From positions 55,799,025 through 55,863,024 of the forward strand of contig OX344763.1 of assembly GCA_947034895.1 (NCBI GenBank): a stretch of 64,000 nucleotides of DNA, given 5' to 3'. The notes beneath the pieces are model-generated. The model saw only the letters and a list, made by a program, of their open reading frames with translations, was not told the origin of the DNA and did no database searches. This document shows positions 12,641-26,145 of this stretch, piece by piece. Source of the stretch: Rhytidiadelphus loreus (Eukaryota; Streptophyta; Bryopsida; Hypnales; Hylocomiaceae). Numbering within the stretch: the first letter of the stretch is position 1; each line of letters opens with the position of its first letter. Made by a program: the position numbers and the translations under genes.

Positions 12641-14120
12641 AAACATGTTTGTGCAAGTTGCATTTATTTCTAAACTCATGCATTCAAAACAATATGCACG
12701 TTCGGGTAGTCACTGTCTATGATTTTGTGTGTGAAACTAAAAATTGGGACAACGTTCTTGCCTTGTACTTTAATGACTGTCCAAAAAAATATACTGCGAA
12801 GAAAATTCATGTAAAGAAAATGGTAAAACATGTTTGTGCAAGTTGCATTTATTTCTAAACTCATGCATTCAAAACAATATGCACGTTCGGGTAGTCACTG
12901 TCTATGATTTTGTGTGTGAAACTAAAAATCGGGGCAACGTTCTTGCCTTGTACTTTAATGACTGTTCAAAGGAATATAATGTCATGGAAATTCAGGTAAA
13001 GAAAATGGTAAAACATGTTTGTGCAAGTTGCATTTATTTCTAAACTCATGCATTCAAAACAATATGCACGTTCGGGTAGTCACTGTCTATGATTTTGTGT
13101 GTGAAACTAAAAATTGGGGCAACGTTCTTGCCTTGTACTTTAATGACTGTTCAAAGAAATATAATGTCATGGAAATTCACGTAAAGAAAATGGTAAAACA
13201 TGTTTGTGCAAGTTGCATTTATTTCTAAACTCATGCATTCAAAACAATATGCACGTTCGGGTAGTCACTGTCTATGATTTTGTGTGTGAAACTAAAAATT
13301 GGGACAGCGTTCTTGCCTTGTACTTTAATGACTGTTCAAAGGAATATAATGTCATGGAAATTCATGTAAAGAAAATGGTAAAACATGTTTGTGCAAGTTG
13401 CATTTATTTCTAAACTCATGCATTCAAAACAATATGCACGTTCGGGTAGTCACTGTCTATGATTTTGTGTGTGAAACTAAAAATTGGGGCAACGTTCTTG
13501 CCTTGTACTTTAATGACTGTTCAAAGAAATATAATGTCATGGAAATTCATGTAAAGAAAATGGTAAAACATGTTTGTGCAAGTTGCATTTATTTCTAAAC
13601 TCATGCATTCAAAACAATATGCACGTTCGGGTAGTCACTGTCTATGATTTTGTGTGTGAAACTAAAAATTGGGGCAACGTTCTTGCCTTGTACTTTAATG
13701 ACTGTTCAAAGAAATATAATGTCATGGAAATTCATGTAAAGAAAATGGTAAAACATGTTTGTGCAAGTTGCATTTATTCCTAAACTCATGCATTCAAAAC
13801 AATATGCACGTTCGGATAGTCACTGTCTATGATTTTGTGCGTGAAACTAAAAATCGGGGCAACGTTCTTGCCTCTTACTTTAATGACTATTCAAAAAAAT
13901 ATAATGTCATGGAAATTCATGTAAAGAAAATGGTAAAACATGTTTGTGCAAGTTGCATTTATTTCTAAACTCATGCATTCAAAACAATATGCACGTTCGG
14001 GTAGTCACTGTCTATGATTTTGTGTGTGAAACTAAAAATTGGGGCAACGTTCTTGCCTTGTACTTTAATGACTGTCCAAAAAAATATAATGCGAAGAAAA
14101 TTCATGTAAAGAAAATGGTA

Positions 14121-14305
14121 AAACATGTTTGTGCAAGTTGCATTTATTTCTAAACTCATGCATTCAAAACAATATGCACGTTCGGATAGTCACTGTCTAT
14201 GATTTTGTGCGTGAAACTAAAAATCGGGGCAACGTTCTTGCCTTGTACTTTAATGACTGTTCAAAGAAATATAATGTCATGGAAATTCACGTAAAGAAAA
14301 TGGTA
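14121..14305. repeat. R/C hybrid monomer, junction of the 1,850-bp duplication
   Basis: The 5' part matches the R monomer at 15,971 up to C14225 (AATCGGGG). From G14259 (GACTGT) onward it matches the C monomer at 12,271, including TTCACGTAAAG. The exchange therefore fell in the 33 bp between them, an invariant stretch running GGGGCAACG to TTTAATGACT. Confidence 0.85.
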
Positions 14306-16340
14306 AAACATGTTTGTGCAAGTTGCATTTATTTCTAAACTCATGCATTCAAAACAATATGCACGTTCGGGTAGTCACTGTCTATGATTTTGTGTGTGAA
14401 ACTAAAAATTGGGACAACGTTCTTGCCTTGTACTTTAATGACTGTCCAAAAAAATATACTGCGAAGAAAATTCATGTAAAGAAAATGGTAAAACATGTTT
14501 GTGCAAGTTGCATTTATTTCTAAACTCATGCATTCAAAACAATATGCACGTTCGGGTAGTCACTGTCTATGATTTTGTGTGTGAAACTAAAAATTGGGAC
14601 AACGTTCTTGCCTTGTACTTTAATGACTGTCCAAAAAAATATACTGCGAAGAAAATTCATGTAAAGAAAATGGTAAAACATGTTTGTGCAAGTTGCATTT
14701 ATTTCTAAACTCATGCATTCAAAACAATATGCACGTTCGGGTAGTCACTGTCTATGATTTTGTGTGTGAAACTAAAAATCGGGGCAACGTTCTTGCCTTG
14801 TACTTTAATGACTGTTCAAAGGAATATAATGTCATGGAAATTCAGGTAAAGAAAATGGTAAAACATGTTTGTGCAAGTTGCATTTATTTCTAAACTCATG
14901 CATTCAAAACAATATGCACGTTCGGGTAGTCACTGTCTATGATTTTGTGTGTGAAACTAAAAATTGGGGCAACGTTCTTGCCTTGTACTTTAATGACTGT
15001 TCAAAGAAATATAATGTCATGGAAATTCACGTAAAGAAAATGGTAAAACATGTTTGTGCAAGTTGCATTTATTTCTAAACTCATGCATTCAAAACAATAT
15101 GCACGTTCGGGTAGTCACTGTCTATGATTTTGTGTGTGAAACTAAAAATTGGGACAGCGTTCTTGCCTTGTACTTTAATGACTGTTCAAAGGAATATAAT
15201 GTCATGGAAATTCATGTAAAGAAAATGGTAAAACATGTTTGTGCAAGTTGCATTTATTTCTAAACTCATGCATTCAAAACAATATGCACGTTCGGGTAGT
15301 CACTGTCTATGATTTTGTGTGTGAAACTAAAAATTGGGGCAACGTTCTTGCCTTGTACTTTAATGACTGTTCAAAGAAATATAATGTCATGGAAATTCAT
15401 GTAAAGAAAATGGTAAAACATGTTTGTGCAAGTTGCATTTATTTCTAAACTCATGCATTCAAAACAATATGCACGTTCGGGTAGTCACTGTCTATGATTT
15501 TGTGTGTGAAACTAAAAATTGGGGCAACGTTCTTGCCTTGTACTTTAATGACTGTTCAAAGAAATATAATGTCATGGAAATTCATGTAAAGAAAATGGTA
15601 AAACATGTTTGTGCAAGTTGCATTTATTCCTAAACTCATGCATTCAAAACAATATGCACGTTCGGATAGTCACTGTCTATGATTTTGTGCGTGAAACTAA
15701 AAATCGGGGCAACGTTCTTGCCTCTTACTTTAATGACTATTCAAAAAAATATAATGTCATGGAAATTCATGTAAAGAAAATGGTAAAACATGTTTGTGCA
15801 AGTTGCATTTATTTCTAAACTCATGCATTCAAAACAATATGCACGTTCGGGTAGTCACTGTCTATGATTTTGTGTGTGAAACTAAAAATTGGGGCAACGT
15901 TCTTGCCTTGTACTTTAATGACTGTCCAAAAAAATATAATGCGAAGAAAATTCATGTAAAGAAAATGGTAAAACATGTTTGTGCAAGTTGCATTTATTTC
16001 TAAACTCATGCATTCAAAACAATATGCACGTTCGGATAGTCACTGTCTATGATTTTGTGCGTGAAACTAAAAATCGGGGCAACGTTCTTGCCTTGTACTT
16101 TAATGACTATTCAAAGGAATATAATGTCATGGAAATTAATGTAAAGAAAATGGTAAAACATGTTTGTGCAAGTTGCACTTATTTCTAAACTCATGCATTC
16201 AAAACAATATGCACGTTCGGGTAGTCACTGTCTATGATTTTGTGTGTGAAACTAAAAATTGGGGCAACGTTCTTGCCTTGTACTTTAATGACTGTCCAAA
16301 AAAATATAATGCGAAGAAAATTCATGTAAAGAAAATGGTA

Positions 16341-19300
16341 AAACATGTTTGTGCAAGTTGCATTTATTTCTAAACTCATGCATTCAAAACAATATGCACG
16401 TTCGGGTAGTCACTGTCTATGATTTTGTGTGTGAAACTAAAAATTGGGGCAACGTTCTTGCCTTGTACTTTAATGACTGTTCGAAGAAATATAATGTCAT
16501 GGAAATTCATGTAAAGAAAATGGTAAAACATGTTTGTGCAAGTTGCATTTATTTCTAAACTCATGAATTCAAAACAATATGCACGTTCGGGTAGTCAGTT
16601 TGAATGATTTTGTGCATGAAACTAAAAATTAGGGCAATGTTCCTGCCTTGTACTTTAATGACTGTCCAAAAAAATATAATGCGAAGAAAATTCATGTAAA
16701 GAAAATGGTAAAACATGTTTGTGCAAGTTGCATTTATTTCTAAACTCATGCATTCAAAACAATATGCACGTTCGGGTAGTCACTGTCTATGATTTTGTGT
16801 GTGAAACTAAAAATTGGGGCAACGTTCTTGCCTTGTACTTTAATGACTGTCCAAAAAAATATAATGCGAAGAAAATTCATGTAAAGAAAATGGTAAAACA
16901 TGTTTGTGCAAGTTACATTTATTTCTAAACTCATGCATTCAAAACAATATGCACGTTCGGGTAGTCACTGTCTATGATTTTGTGTGTGAAACTAAAAATT
17001 GGGGCAACGTTCTTGCCTTGTACTTTAATGACTGTCCAAAAAAATATAATGCGAAGAAAATTCATGTAAAGAAAATGGTAAAACATGTTTGTGCAAGTTA
17101 CATTTATTTCTAAACTCATGCATTCAAAACAATATGCACGTTCGGGTAGTCACTGTCTATGATTTTGTGTGTGAAACTAAAAATTGGGGCAACGTTCTTG
17201 CCTTGTACTTTAATGACTGTTCGAAGAAATATAATGTCATGGAAATTCATGTAAAGAAAATGGTAAAACATGATTGTGCAAGTTGCATTTATTTCTAAAC
17301 TCATGAATTCAAAACAATATGCACGTTCGGGTAGTCAGTTTGAATGATTTTGTGCATGAAACTAAAAATTAGGGCAATGTTCCTGCCTTGTACTTTAATG
17401 ACTGTCCAAAAAAATATAATGCGAAGAAAATTCATGTAAAGAAAATGGTAAAACATGTTTGTGCAAGTTGCATTTATTTCTAAACTCATGCATTCAAAAC
17501 AATATGCACGTTCGGGTAGTCACTGTCTATGATTTTGTGTGTGAAACTAAAAATTGGGGCAACGTTCTTGCCTTGTACTTTAATGACTGTTCAAAGGAAT
17601 ATAATGTCATGGAAATTCATGTAAAGAAAATGGTAAAACATGTTTGTGCAAGTTGCATTTATTTCTAAACTCATGCATTCAAAACAATATGCACGTTCGG
17701 GTAGTCACTGTCTATGATTTTGTGTGTGAAACTAAAAATTGGGGCAACGTTCTTGCCTTGTACTTTAATGACTGTTCGAAGAAATATAATGTCATGGAAA
17801 TTAATGTAAAGAAAATGGTAAAACATGTTTGTGCAAGTTGCACTTATTTCTAAACTCATGCATTCAAAACAATATGCACGTTCGGGTAGTCACTGTCTAT
17901 GATTTTGTGTGTGAAACTAAAAATTGGGGCAACGTTCTTGCCTTGTACTTTAATGACTGTCCAAAAAAATATAATGCGAAGAAAATTCATGTAAAGAAAA
18001 TGGTAAAACATGTTTGTGCAAGTTGCATTTATTTCTAAACTCATGCATTCAAAACAATATGCACGTTCAGGTAGTCACTGTCTATGATTTTGTGTGTGAA
18101 ACTAAAAATTGGGGCAACGTTCTTGCCTTGTACTTTAATGACTATTCAAAGGAATATAATGTCATGGAGATTAATGTAAAGAAAATGGTAAAACATGTTT
18201 GTGCAAGTTGCACTTATTTCTAAACTCATGCATTCAAAACAATATGCACGTTCGGGTAGTCACTGTCTATGATTTTGTGTGTGAAACTAAAAATTGGGGC
18301 AACGTTCTTGCCTTGTACTTTAATGACTGTTCAAAGAAATATAATGTCATGGAAATTCATGTAAAGAAAATGGTAAAACATGTTTGTGCAAGTTGCATTT
18401 ATTTCTAAACTCATGCATTCAAAACAATATGCACGTTCGGGTAGTCACTGTCTATGATTTTGTGTGTGAAACTAAAAATTGGGGCAACGTTCTTGCCTTG
18501 TACTTTAATGACTGTTCAAAGAAATATAATGTCATGGAAATTCATGTAAAGAAAATGGTAAAACATGTTTGTGCAAGTTGCATTTATTCCTAAACTCATG
18601 CATTCAAAACAATATGCACGTTCGGATAGTCACTGTCTATGATTTTGTGCGTGAAACTAAAAATCGGGGCAACGTTCTTGCCTTGTACTTTAATGACTAT
18701 TCAAAAAAATATAATGTCATGGAAATTCATGTAAAGAAAATGGTAAAACATGTTTGTGCAAGTTGCATTTATTTCTAAACTCATGCATTCAAAACAATAT
18801 ACACGTTCAGGTAGTCACTGTCTATGATTTTGTGTGTGAAACTAAAAATTGGGGCAACGTTCTTGCCTTGTACTTTAATGACTATTCAAAGGAATATAAT
18901 GTCATGGAAATTCATGTAAAGAAAATGGTAAAACATGTTTGTGCAAGTTGCATTTATTTCTAAACTCATGCATTCAAAACAATATGCACGTTCGGGTAGT
19001 CACTGTCTATGATTTTGTGTGTGAAACTAAAAATTGGGGCAACGTTCTTGCCTTGTACTTTAATGACTGTCCAAAAAAATATAATGCGAAGAAAATTCAT
19101 GTAAAGAAAATGGTAAAACATGTTTGTGCAAGTTGCATTTATTTCTAAACTCATGCATTCAAAACAATATGCACGTTCGGATAGTCACTGTCTATGATTT
19201 TGTGCGTGAAACTAAAAATCGGGGCAACGTTCTTGCCTTGTACTTTAATGACTATTCAAAGGAATATAATGTCATGGAAATTAATGTAAAGAAAATGGTA

Positions 19301-22300
19301 AAACATGTTTGTGCAAGTTGCACTTATTTCTAAACTCATGCATTCAAAACAATATGCACGTTCGGGTAGTCACTGTCTATGATTTTGTGTGTGAAACTAA
19401 AAATTGGGGCAACGTTCTTGCCTTGTACTTTAATGACTGTCCAAAAAAATATAATGCGAAGAAAATTCATGTAAAGAAAATGGTAAAACATGTTTGTGCA
19501 AGTTACATTTATTTCTAAACTCATGCATTCAAAACAATATGCACGTTCGGGTAGTCACTGTCTATGATTTTGTGTGTGAAACTAAAAATTGGGGCAACGT
19601 TCTTGCCTTGTACTTTAATGACTGTTCTAAGTAATATAATGTCATGGAAATTCATGTAAAGAAAATGGTAAAACATGTTTGTGCAAGTTGCATTTATTTC
19701 TAAACTCATGAATTCAAAACAATATGCACGTTCGGGTAGTCAGTTTGAATGATTTTGTGCATGAAACTAAAAATTAGGGCAATGTTCCTGCCTTGTACTT
19801 TAATGACTGTCCAAAAAAATATAATGCGAAGAAAATTCATGTAAAGAAAATGGTAAAACATGTTTGTGCAAGTTGCATTTATTTCTAAACTCATGCATTC
19901 AAAACAATATGCACGTTCGGGTAGTCACTGTCTATGATTTTGTGTGTGAAACTAAAAATTGGGGCAACGTTCTTGCCTTGTACTTTAATGACTGTTCAAA
20001 GGAATATAATGTCATGGAAATTCATGTAAAGAAAATGGTAAAACATGTTTGTGCAAGTTGCATTTATTTCTAAACTCATGCATTCAAAACAATATGCACG
20101 TTCGGGTAGTCACTGTCTATGATTTTGTGTGTGAAACTAAAAATTGGGGCAACGTTCTTGCCTTGTACTTTAATGACTGTTCAAAGAAATATAATGTCAT
20201 GGAAATTCATGTAAAGAAAATGGTAAAACATGTTTGTGCAAGTTGCATTTATTTCTAAACTCATGAATTCAAAACAATATGCACGTTCGGGTAGTCAGTT
20301 TGAATGATTTTGTGCATGAAACTAAAAATTAGGGCAATGTTCCTGCCTTGTACTTTAATGACTGTCCAAAAAAATATAATGCGAAGAAAATTCATGTAAA
20401 GAAAATGGTAAAACATGTTTGTGCAAGTTGCATTTATTTCTAAACTCATGCATTCAAAACAATATGCACGTTCAGGTAGTCACTGTCTATGATTTTGTGT
20501 GTGAAACTAAAAATTGGGGCAACGTTCTTGCCTTGTACTTTAATGACTATTCAAAGGAATATAATGTCATGGAAATTCATGTAAAGAAAATGGTAAAACA
20601 TGTTTGTGCAAGTTGCATTTATTCCTAAACTCATGCATTCAAAACAATATGCACGTTCGGGTAGTCAGTTTGAATGATTTTGTGCATGAAACTAAAAATT
20701 AGGGCAATGTTCCTGCCTTGTACTTTAATGACTGTCCAAAAAAATATAATGCGAAGAAAATTCATGTAAAGAAAATGGTAAAACATGTTTGTGCAAGTTG
20801 CATTTATTTCTAAACTCATGCATTCAAAACAATATGCACGTTCGGGTAGTCACTGTCTATGATTTTGTGTGTGAAACTAAAAATTGGGGCAACGTTCTTG
20901 CCTTGTACTTTAATGACTGTTCAAAGGAATATAATGTCATGGAAATTCATGTAAAGAAAATGGTAAAACATGTTTGTGCAAGCTGCATTTATTTCTAAAC
21001 TCATTAATTCAAAACAATATGCACGTTCGGGTAGTCAGTTTGAATGATTTTGTGCATGAAACTAAAAATTAGGGCAATGTTCCTGCCTTGTACTTTAATG
21101 ACTGTCCAAAAAAATATAATGCGAAGAAAATTCATGTAAAGAAAATGGTAAAACATGTTTGTGCAAGTTGCATTTATTTCTAAACTCATGAATTCAAAAC
21201 AATATGCACGTTCGGGTAGTCAGTTTGAATGATTTTGTGCATGAAACTAAAAATTAGGGCAATGTTCCTGCCTTGTACTTTAATGACTGTCCAAAAAAAT
21301 ATAATGCGAAGAAAATTCATGTAAAGAAAATGGTAAAACATGTTTGTGCAAGTTGCATTTATTTCTAAACTCATGCATTCAAAACAATATGCACGTTCGG
21401 GTAGTCACTGTCTATGATTTTGTGTGTGAAACTAAAAATTGGGGCAACGTTCTTGCCTTGTACTTTAATGACTGTTCAAAGGAATATAATGTCATGGAAA
21501 TTCATGTAAAGAAAATGGTAAAACATGTTTGTGCAAGTTGCATTTATTTCTAAACTCATGCATTCAAAACAATATGCACGTTCGGGTAGTCACTGTCTAT
21601 GATTTTGTGTGTGAAACTAAAAATTGGGGCAACGTTCTTGCCTTGTACTTTAATGACTGTTCGAAGAAATATAATGTCATGGAAATTCATGTAAAGAAAA
21701 TGGTAAAACATGTTTGTGCAAGTTGCATTTATTTCTAAACTCATGAATTCAAAACAATATGCACGTTCGGGTAGTCAGTTTGAATGATTTTGTGCATGAA
21801 ACTAAAAATTAGGGCAATGTTCCTGCCTTGTACTTTAATGACTGTCCAAAAAAATATAATGCGAAGAAAATTCATGTAAAGAAAATGGTAAAACATGTTT
21901 GTGCAAGTTGCATTTATTTCTAAACTCATGCATTCAAAACAATATGCACGTTCAGGTAGTCACTGTCTATGATTTTGTGTGTGAAACTAAAAATTGGGGC
22001 AACGTTCTTGCCTTGTACTTTAATGACTATTCAAAGGAATATAATGTCATGGAAATTCATGTAAAGAAAATGGTAAAACATGTTTGTGCAAGTTGCATTT
22101 ACTTCTAAACTCATGCATTCAAAACAATATGCACGTTCGGGTAGTCACTGTCTATGATTTTGTGTGTGAAACTAAAAATTGGGGCAACGTTCTTGCCTTG
22201 TACTTTAATGACTGTCCAAAAAAATATAATGCGAAGAAAATTCATGTAAAGAAAATGGTAAAACATGTTTGTGCAAGTTGCATTTATTTCTAAACTCATG

Positions 22301-23185
22301 CATTCAAAACAATATGCACGTTCGGATAGTCACTGTCTATGATTTTGTGCGTGAAACTAAAAATCGGGGCAACGTTCTTGCCTTGTACTTTAATGACTAT
22401 TCAAAGGAATATAATGTCATGGAAATTAATGTAAAGAAAATGGTAAAACATGTTTGTGCAAGTTGCACTTATTTCTAAACTCATGCATTCAAAACAATAT
22501 GCACGTTCGGGTAGTCACTGTCTATGATTTTGTGTGTGAAACTAAAAATTGGGGCAACGTTCTTGCCTTGTACTTTAATGACTGTCCAAAAAAATATAAT
22601 GCGAAGAAAATTCATGTAAAGAAAATGGTAAAACATGTTTGTGCAAGTTACATTTATTTCTAAACTCATGCATTCAAAACAATATGCACGTTCGGGTAGT
22701 CACTGTCTATGATTTTGTGTGTGAAACTAAAAATTGGGGCAACGTTCTTGCCTTGTACTTTAATGACTGTTCGAAGAAATATAATGTCATGGAAATTCAT
22801 GTAAAGAAAATGGTAAAACATGTTTGTGCAAGTTGCATTTATTTCTAAACTCATGAATTCAAAACAATATGCACGTTCGGGTAGTCAGTTTGAATGATTT
22901 TGTGCATGAAACTAAAAATTAGGGCAATGTTCCTGCCTTGTACTTTAATGACTGTCCAAAAAAATATAATGCGAAGAAAATTCATGTAAAGAAAATGGTA
23001 AAACATGTTTGTGCAAGTTGCATTTATTTCTAAACTCATGCATTCAAAACAATATGCACGTTCGGGTAGTCACTGTCTATGATTTTGTGTGTGAAACTAA
23101 AAATTGGGGCAACGTTCTTGCCTTGTACTTTAATGACTGTTCAAAGGAATATAATGTCATGGAAATTCATGTAAAGAAAATGGTA
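16341..23185. repeat. Block L3: G-containing, left domain
   Basis: G monomers return, starting at 16,526. The order C-G-P-P-C-G-C, with two adjacent P copies carrying GTTACATTT, equals that of 1,171-2,465. A 13-mer run equal to 3,021-5,425 then follows. At 20,969-21,335 two G monomers are adjacent, a configuration not seen elsewhere in the window. Private changes include AACATGATTGTG at 17,267, CAATATACACG at 18,796 and TTCTAAGTAAT near 19,626. Confidence 0.8.
17636..20040. repeat. 13-mer HOR order (2,405 bp), copy in L3
   Basis: This is the second copy of the 13-step order described for 3,021-5,425, at an offset of 14,615 bp (79 monomers). The Q copy at 18,006 carries the same rare GGAGATTAATG. 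The C-type step at 19,486 has private substitutions (TTCTAAGTAAT) absent from L1, and the Q step at 18,746 has CAATATACACG. The order continues in parallel into C, G and Q to about 20,596 before the blocks diverge. Confidence 0.75.
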
Positions 23186-26145
23186 AAACATGTTTGTGCA
23201 AGTTGCATTTATTTCTAAACTCATGCATTCAAAACAATATGCACGTTCGGGTAGTCACTGTCTATGATTTTGTGTGTGAAACTAAAAATTGGGGCAACGT
23301 TCTTGCCTTGTACTTTAATGACTGTTCGAAGAAATATAATGTCATGGAAATTAATGTAAAGAAAATGGTAAAACATGTTTGTGCAAGTTGCACTTATTTC
23401 TAAACTCATGCATTCAAAACAATATGCACGTTCGGGTAGTCACTGTCTATGATTTTGTGTGTGAAACTAAAAATTGGGGCAACGTTCTTGCCTTGTACTT
23501 TAATGACTGTCCAAAAAAATATAATGCGAAGAAAATTCATGTAAAGAAAATGGTAAAACATGTTTGTGCAAGTTGCATTTATTTCTAAACTCATGCATTC
23601 AAAACAATATGCACGTTCAGGTAGTCACTGTCTATGATTTTGTGTGTGAAACTAAAAATTGGGGCAACGTTCTTGCCTTGTACTTTAATGACTATTCAAA
23701 GGAATGTAATGTCATGGAGATTAATGTAAAGAAAATAGTAAAACATGTTTGTGCAAGTTGCACTTATTTCTAAACTCATGCATTCAAAACAATATGCACG
23801 TTCGGGTAGTCACTGTCTATGATTTTGTGTGTGAAACTAAAAATTGGGGCAACGTTCTTGCCTTGTACTTTAATGACTGTTCAAAGAAATATAATGTCAT
23901 GGAAATTCATGTAAAGAAAATGGTAAAACATGTTTGTGCAAGTTGCATTTATTTCTAAACTCATGCATTCAAAACAATATGCACGTTCGGGTAGTCACTG
24001 TCTATGATTTTGTGTGTGAAACTAAAAATTGGGGCAACGTTCTTGCCTTGTACTTTAATGACTGTTCAAAGAAATATAATGTCATGGAAATTCATGTAAA
24101 GAAAATGGTAAAACATGTTTGTGCAAGTTGCATTTATTCCTAAACTCATGCATTCAAAACAATATGCACGTTCGGATAGTCACTGTGTATGATTTTGTGC
24201 GTGAAACTAAAAATCGGGGCAACGTTCTTGCCTTGTACTTTAATGACTATTCAAAAAAATATAATGTCATGGAAATTCATGTAAAGAAAATGGTAAAACA
24301 TGTTTGTGCAAGTTGCATTTATTTCTAAACTCATGCATTCAAAACAATATGCACGTTCAGGTAGTCACTGTCTATGATTTTGTGTGTGAAACTAAAAATT
24401 GGGGCAACGTTCTTGCCTTGTACTTTAATGACTATTCAAAGGAATATAATGTCATGGAAATTAATGTAAAGAAAATGGTAAAACATGTTTGTGCAAGTTG
24501 CACTTATTTCTAAACTCATGCATTCAAAACAATATGCACGTTCGGGTAGTCACTGTCTATGATTTTGTGTGTGAAACTAAAAATTGGGGCAACGTTCTTG
24601 CCTTGTACTTTAATGACTGTTCCAAGAAATATAATGTCATGGAAACTCATGTAAAGAAAATGGTAAAACATGTTTGTGCAAGTTGCATTTATTTCTAAAC
24701 TCATGCATTCAAAACAATATGCACGTTCGGGTAGTCACTGTCTATGATTTTGTGTGTGAAACTAAAAATTGGGGCAACGTTCTTGCCTTGTACTTTAATG
24801 ACTGTTCGAAGAAATATAATGTCATGGAAATTAATGTAAAGAAAATGGTAAAACATGTTTGTGCAAGTTGCACTTATTTCTAAACTCATGCATTCAAAAC
24901 AATATGCACGTTCGGGTAGTCACTGTCTATGATTTTGTGTGTGAAACTAAAAATTGGGGCAACGTTCTTGCCTTGTACTTTAATGACTGTCCAAAAAAAT
25001 ATAATGCGAAGAAAATTCATGTAAAGAAAATGGTAAAACATGTTTGTGCAAGTTGCATTTATTTCTAAACTCATGCATTCAAAACAATATGCACGTTCAG
25101 GTAGTCACTGTCTATGATTTTGTGTGTGAAACTAAAAATTGGGGCAACGTTCTTGCCTTGTACTTTAATGACTATTCAAAGGAATGTAATGTCATGGAGA
25201 TTAATGTAAAGAAAATAGTAAAACATGTTTGTGCAAGTTGCACTTATTTCTAAACTCATGCATTCAAAACAATATGCACGTTCGGGTAGTCACTGTCTAT
25301 GATTTTGTGTGTGAAACTAAAAATTGGGGCAACGTTCTTGCCTTGTACTTTAATGACTGTTCAAAGAAATATAATGTCATGGAAATTCATGTAAAGAAAA
25401 TGGTAAAACATGTTTGTGCAAGTTGCATTTATTTCTAAACTCATGCATTCAAAACAATATGCACGTTCGGGTAGTCACTGTCTATGATTTTGTGTGTGAA
25501 ACTAAAAATTGGGGCAACGTTCTTGCCTTGTACTTTAATGACTGTTCAAAGAAATATAATGTCATGGAAATTCATGTAAAGAAAATGGTAAAACATGTTT
25601 GTGCAAGTTGCATTTATTCCTAAACTCATGCATTCAAAACAATATGCACGTTCGGATAGTCACTGTGTATGATTTTGTGCGTGAAACTAAAAATCGGGGC
25701 AACGTTCTTGCCTTGTACTTTAATGACTATTCAAAAAAATATAATGTCATGGAAATTCATGTAAAGAAAATGGTAAAACATGTTTGTGCAAGTTGCATTT
25801 ATTTCTAAACTCATGCATTCAAAACAATATGCACGTTCAGGTAGTCACTGTCTATGATTTTGTGTGTGAAACTAAAAATTGGGGCAACGTTCTTGCCTTG
25901 TACTTTAATGACTATTCAAAGGAATATAATGTCATGGAAATTAATGTAAAGAAAATGGTAAAACATGTTTGTGCAAGTTGCACTTATTTCTAAACTCATG
26001 CATTCAAAACAATATGCACGTTCGGGTAGTCACTGTCTATGATTTTGTGTGTGAAACTAAAAATTGGGGCAACGTTCTTGCCTTGTACTTTAATGACTGT
26101 TCCAAGAAATATAATGTCATGGAAACTCATGTAAAGAAAATGGTA
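23186..26145. repeat. 1,480-bp (8-mer) tandem duplication
   Basis: Units at about 23,186-24,665 and 24,666-26,145 share the order C, P, Q, C, C, R, Q, C. Rare bases recur 1,480 bp apart: GGAATGTAATG with AAAATAGTAAAAC in the Q copies at 23,556 and 25,036, CACTGTGTATG at 24,181 and 25,661, and TTCCAAG with GGAAACTCATG in the C copies at 24,481 and 25,961. A ninth monomer (26,146-26,330) again matches the first of each unit. The exchange point can therefore only be placed within the roughly 340 bp of identical sequence around 24,650-24,990. Confidence 0.88.

Larger units (their letters stand above)
12375..16075. repeat. 1,850-bp (10-mer) tandem duplication with a mapped breakpoint
   Basis: Ten monomers from about 12,375 repeat from about 14,225, ending near 16,075-16,109. 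Shared rare changes sit exactly 1,850 bp apart: GCCTCTTAC at 13,871 and 15,721, GGGACAGCG in monomers 13,196 and 15,046, ATTCAGGTAAAG in 12,826 and 14,676, and paired adjacent T monomers at 12,456/12,641 and 14,306/14,491. The monomer at 14,121-14,305 joins an R-type 5' part to a C-type 3' part with TTCACG. This is what an unequal exchange between a 15,971-type and a 12,271-type monomer would leave. Confidence 0.9.
9496..16340. repeat. Block L2: G-free, T-containing, left domain
   Basis: No G monomer is present. T monomers, C monomers with TTCACGTAAAG, and monomers with ATTCAGGTAAAG (12,826 and 14,676) are specific to L2 and L4. It opens with C (ATTAATG), P and a Q copy carrying GGAATGTAATG, a trio matched at 23,186. 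The 1,850-bp duplication fills 12.4-16.1 kb. One monomer (12,271) begins after GTTGAATTTATTTC at 12,288-12,301, a private change. Confidence 0.8.
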
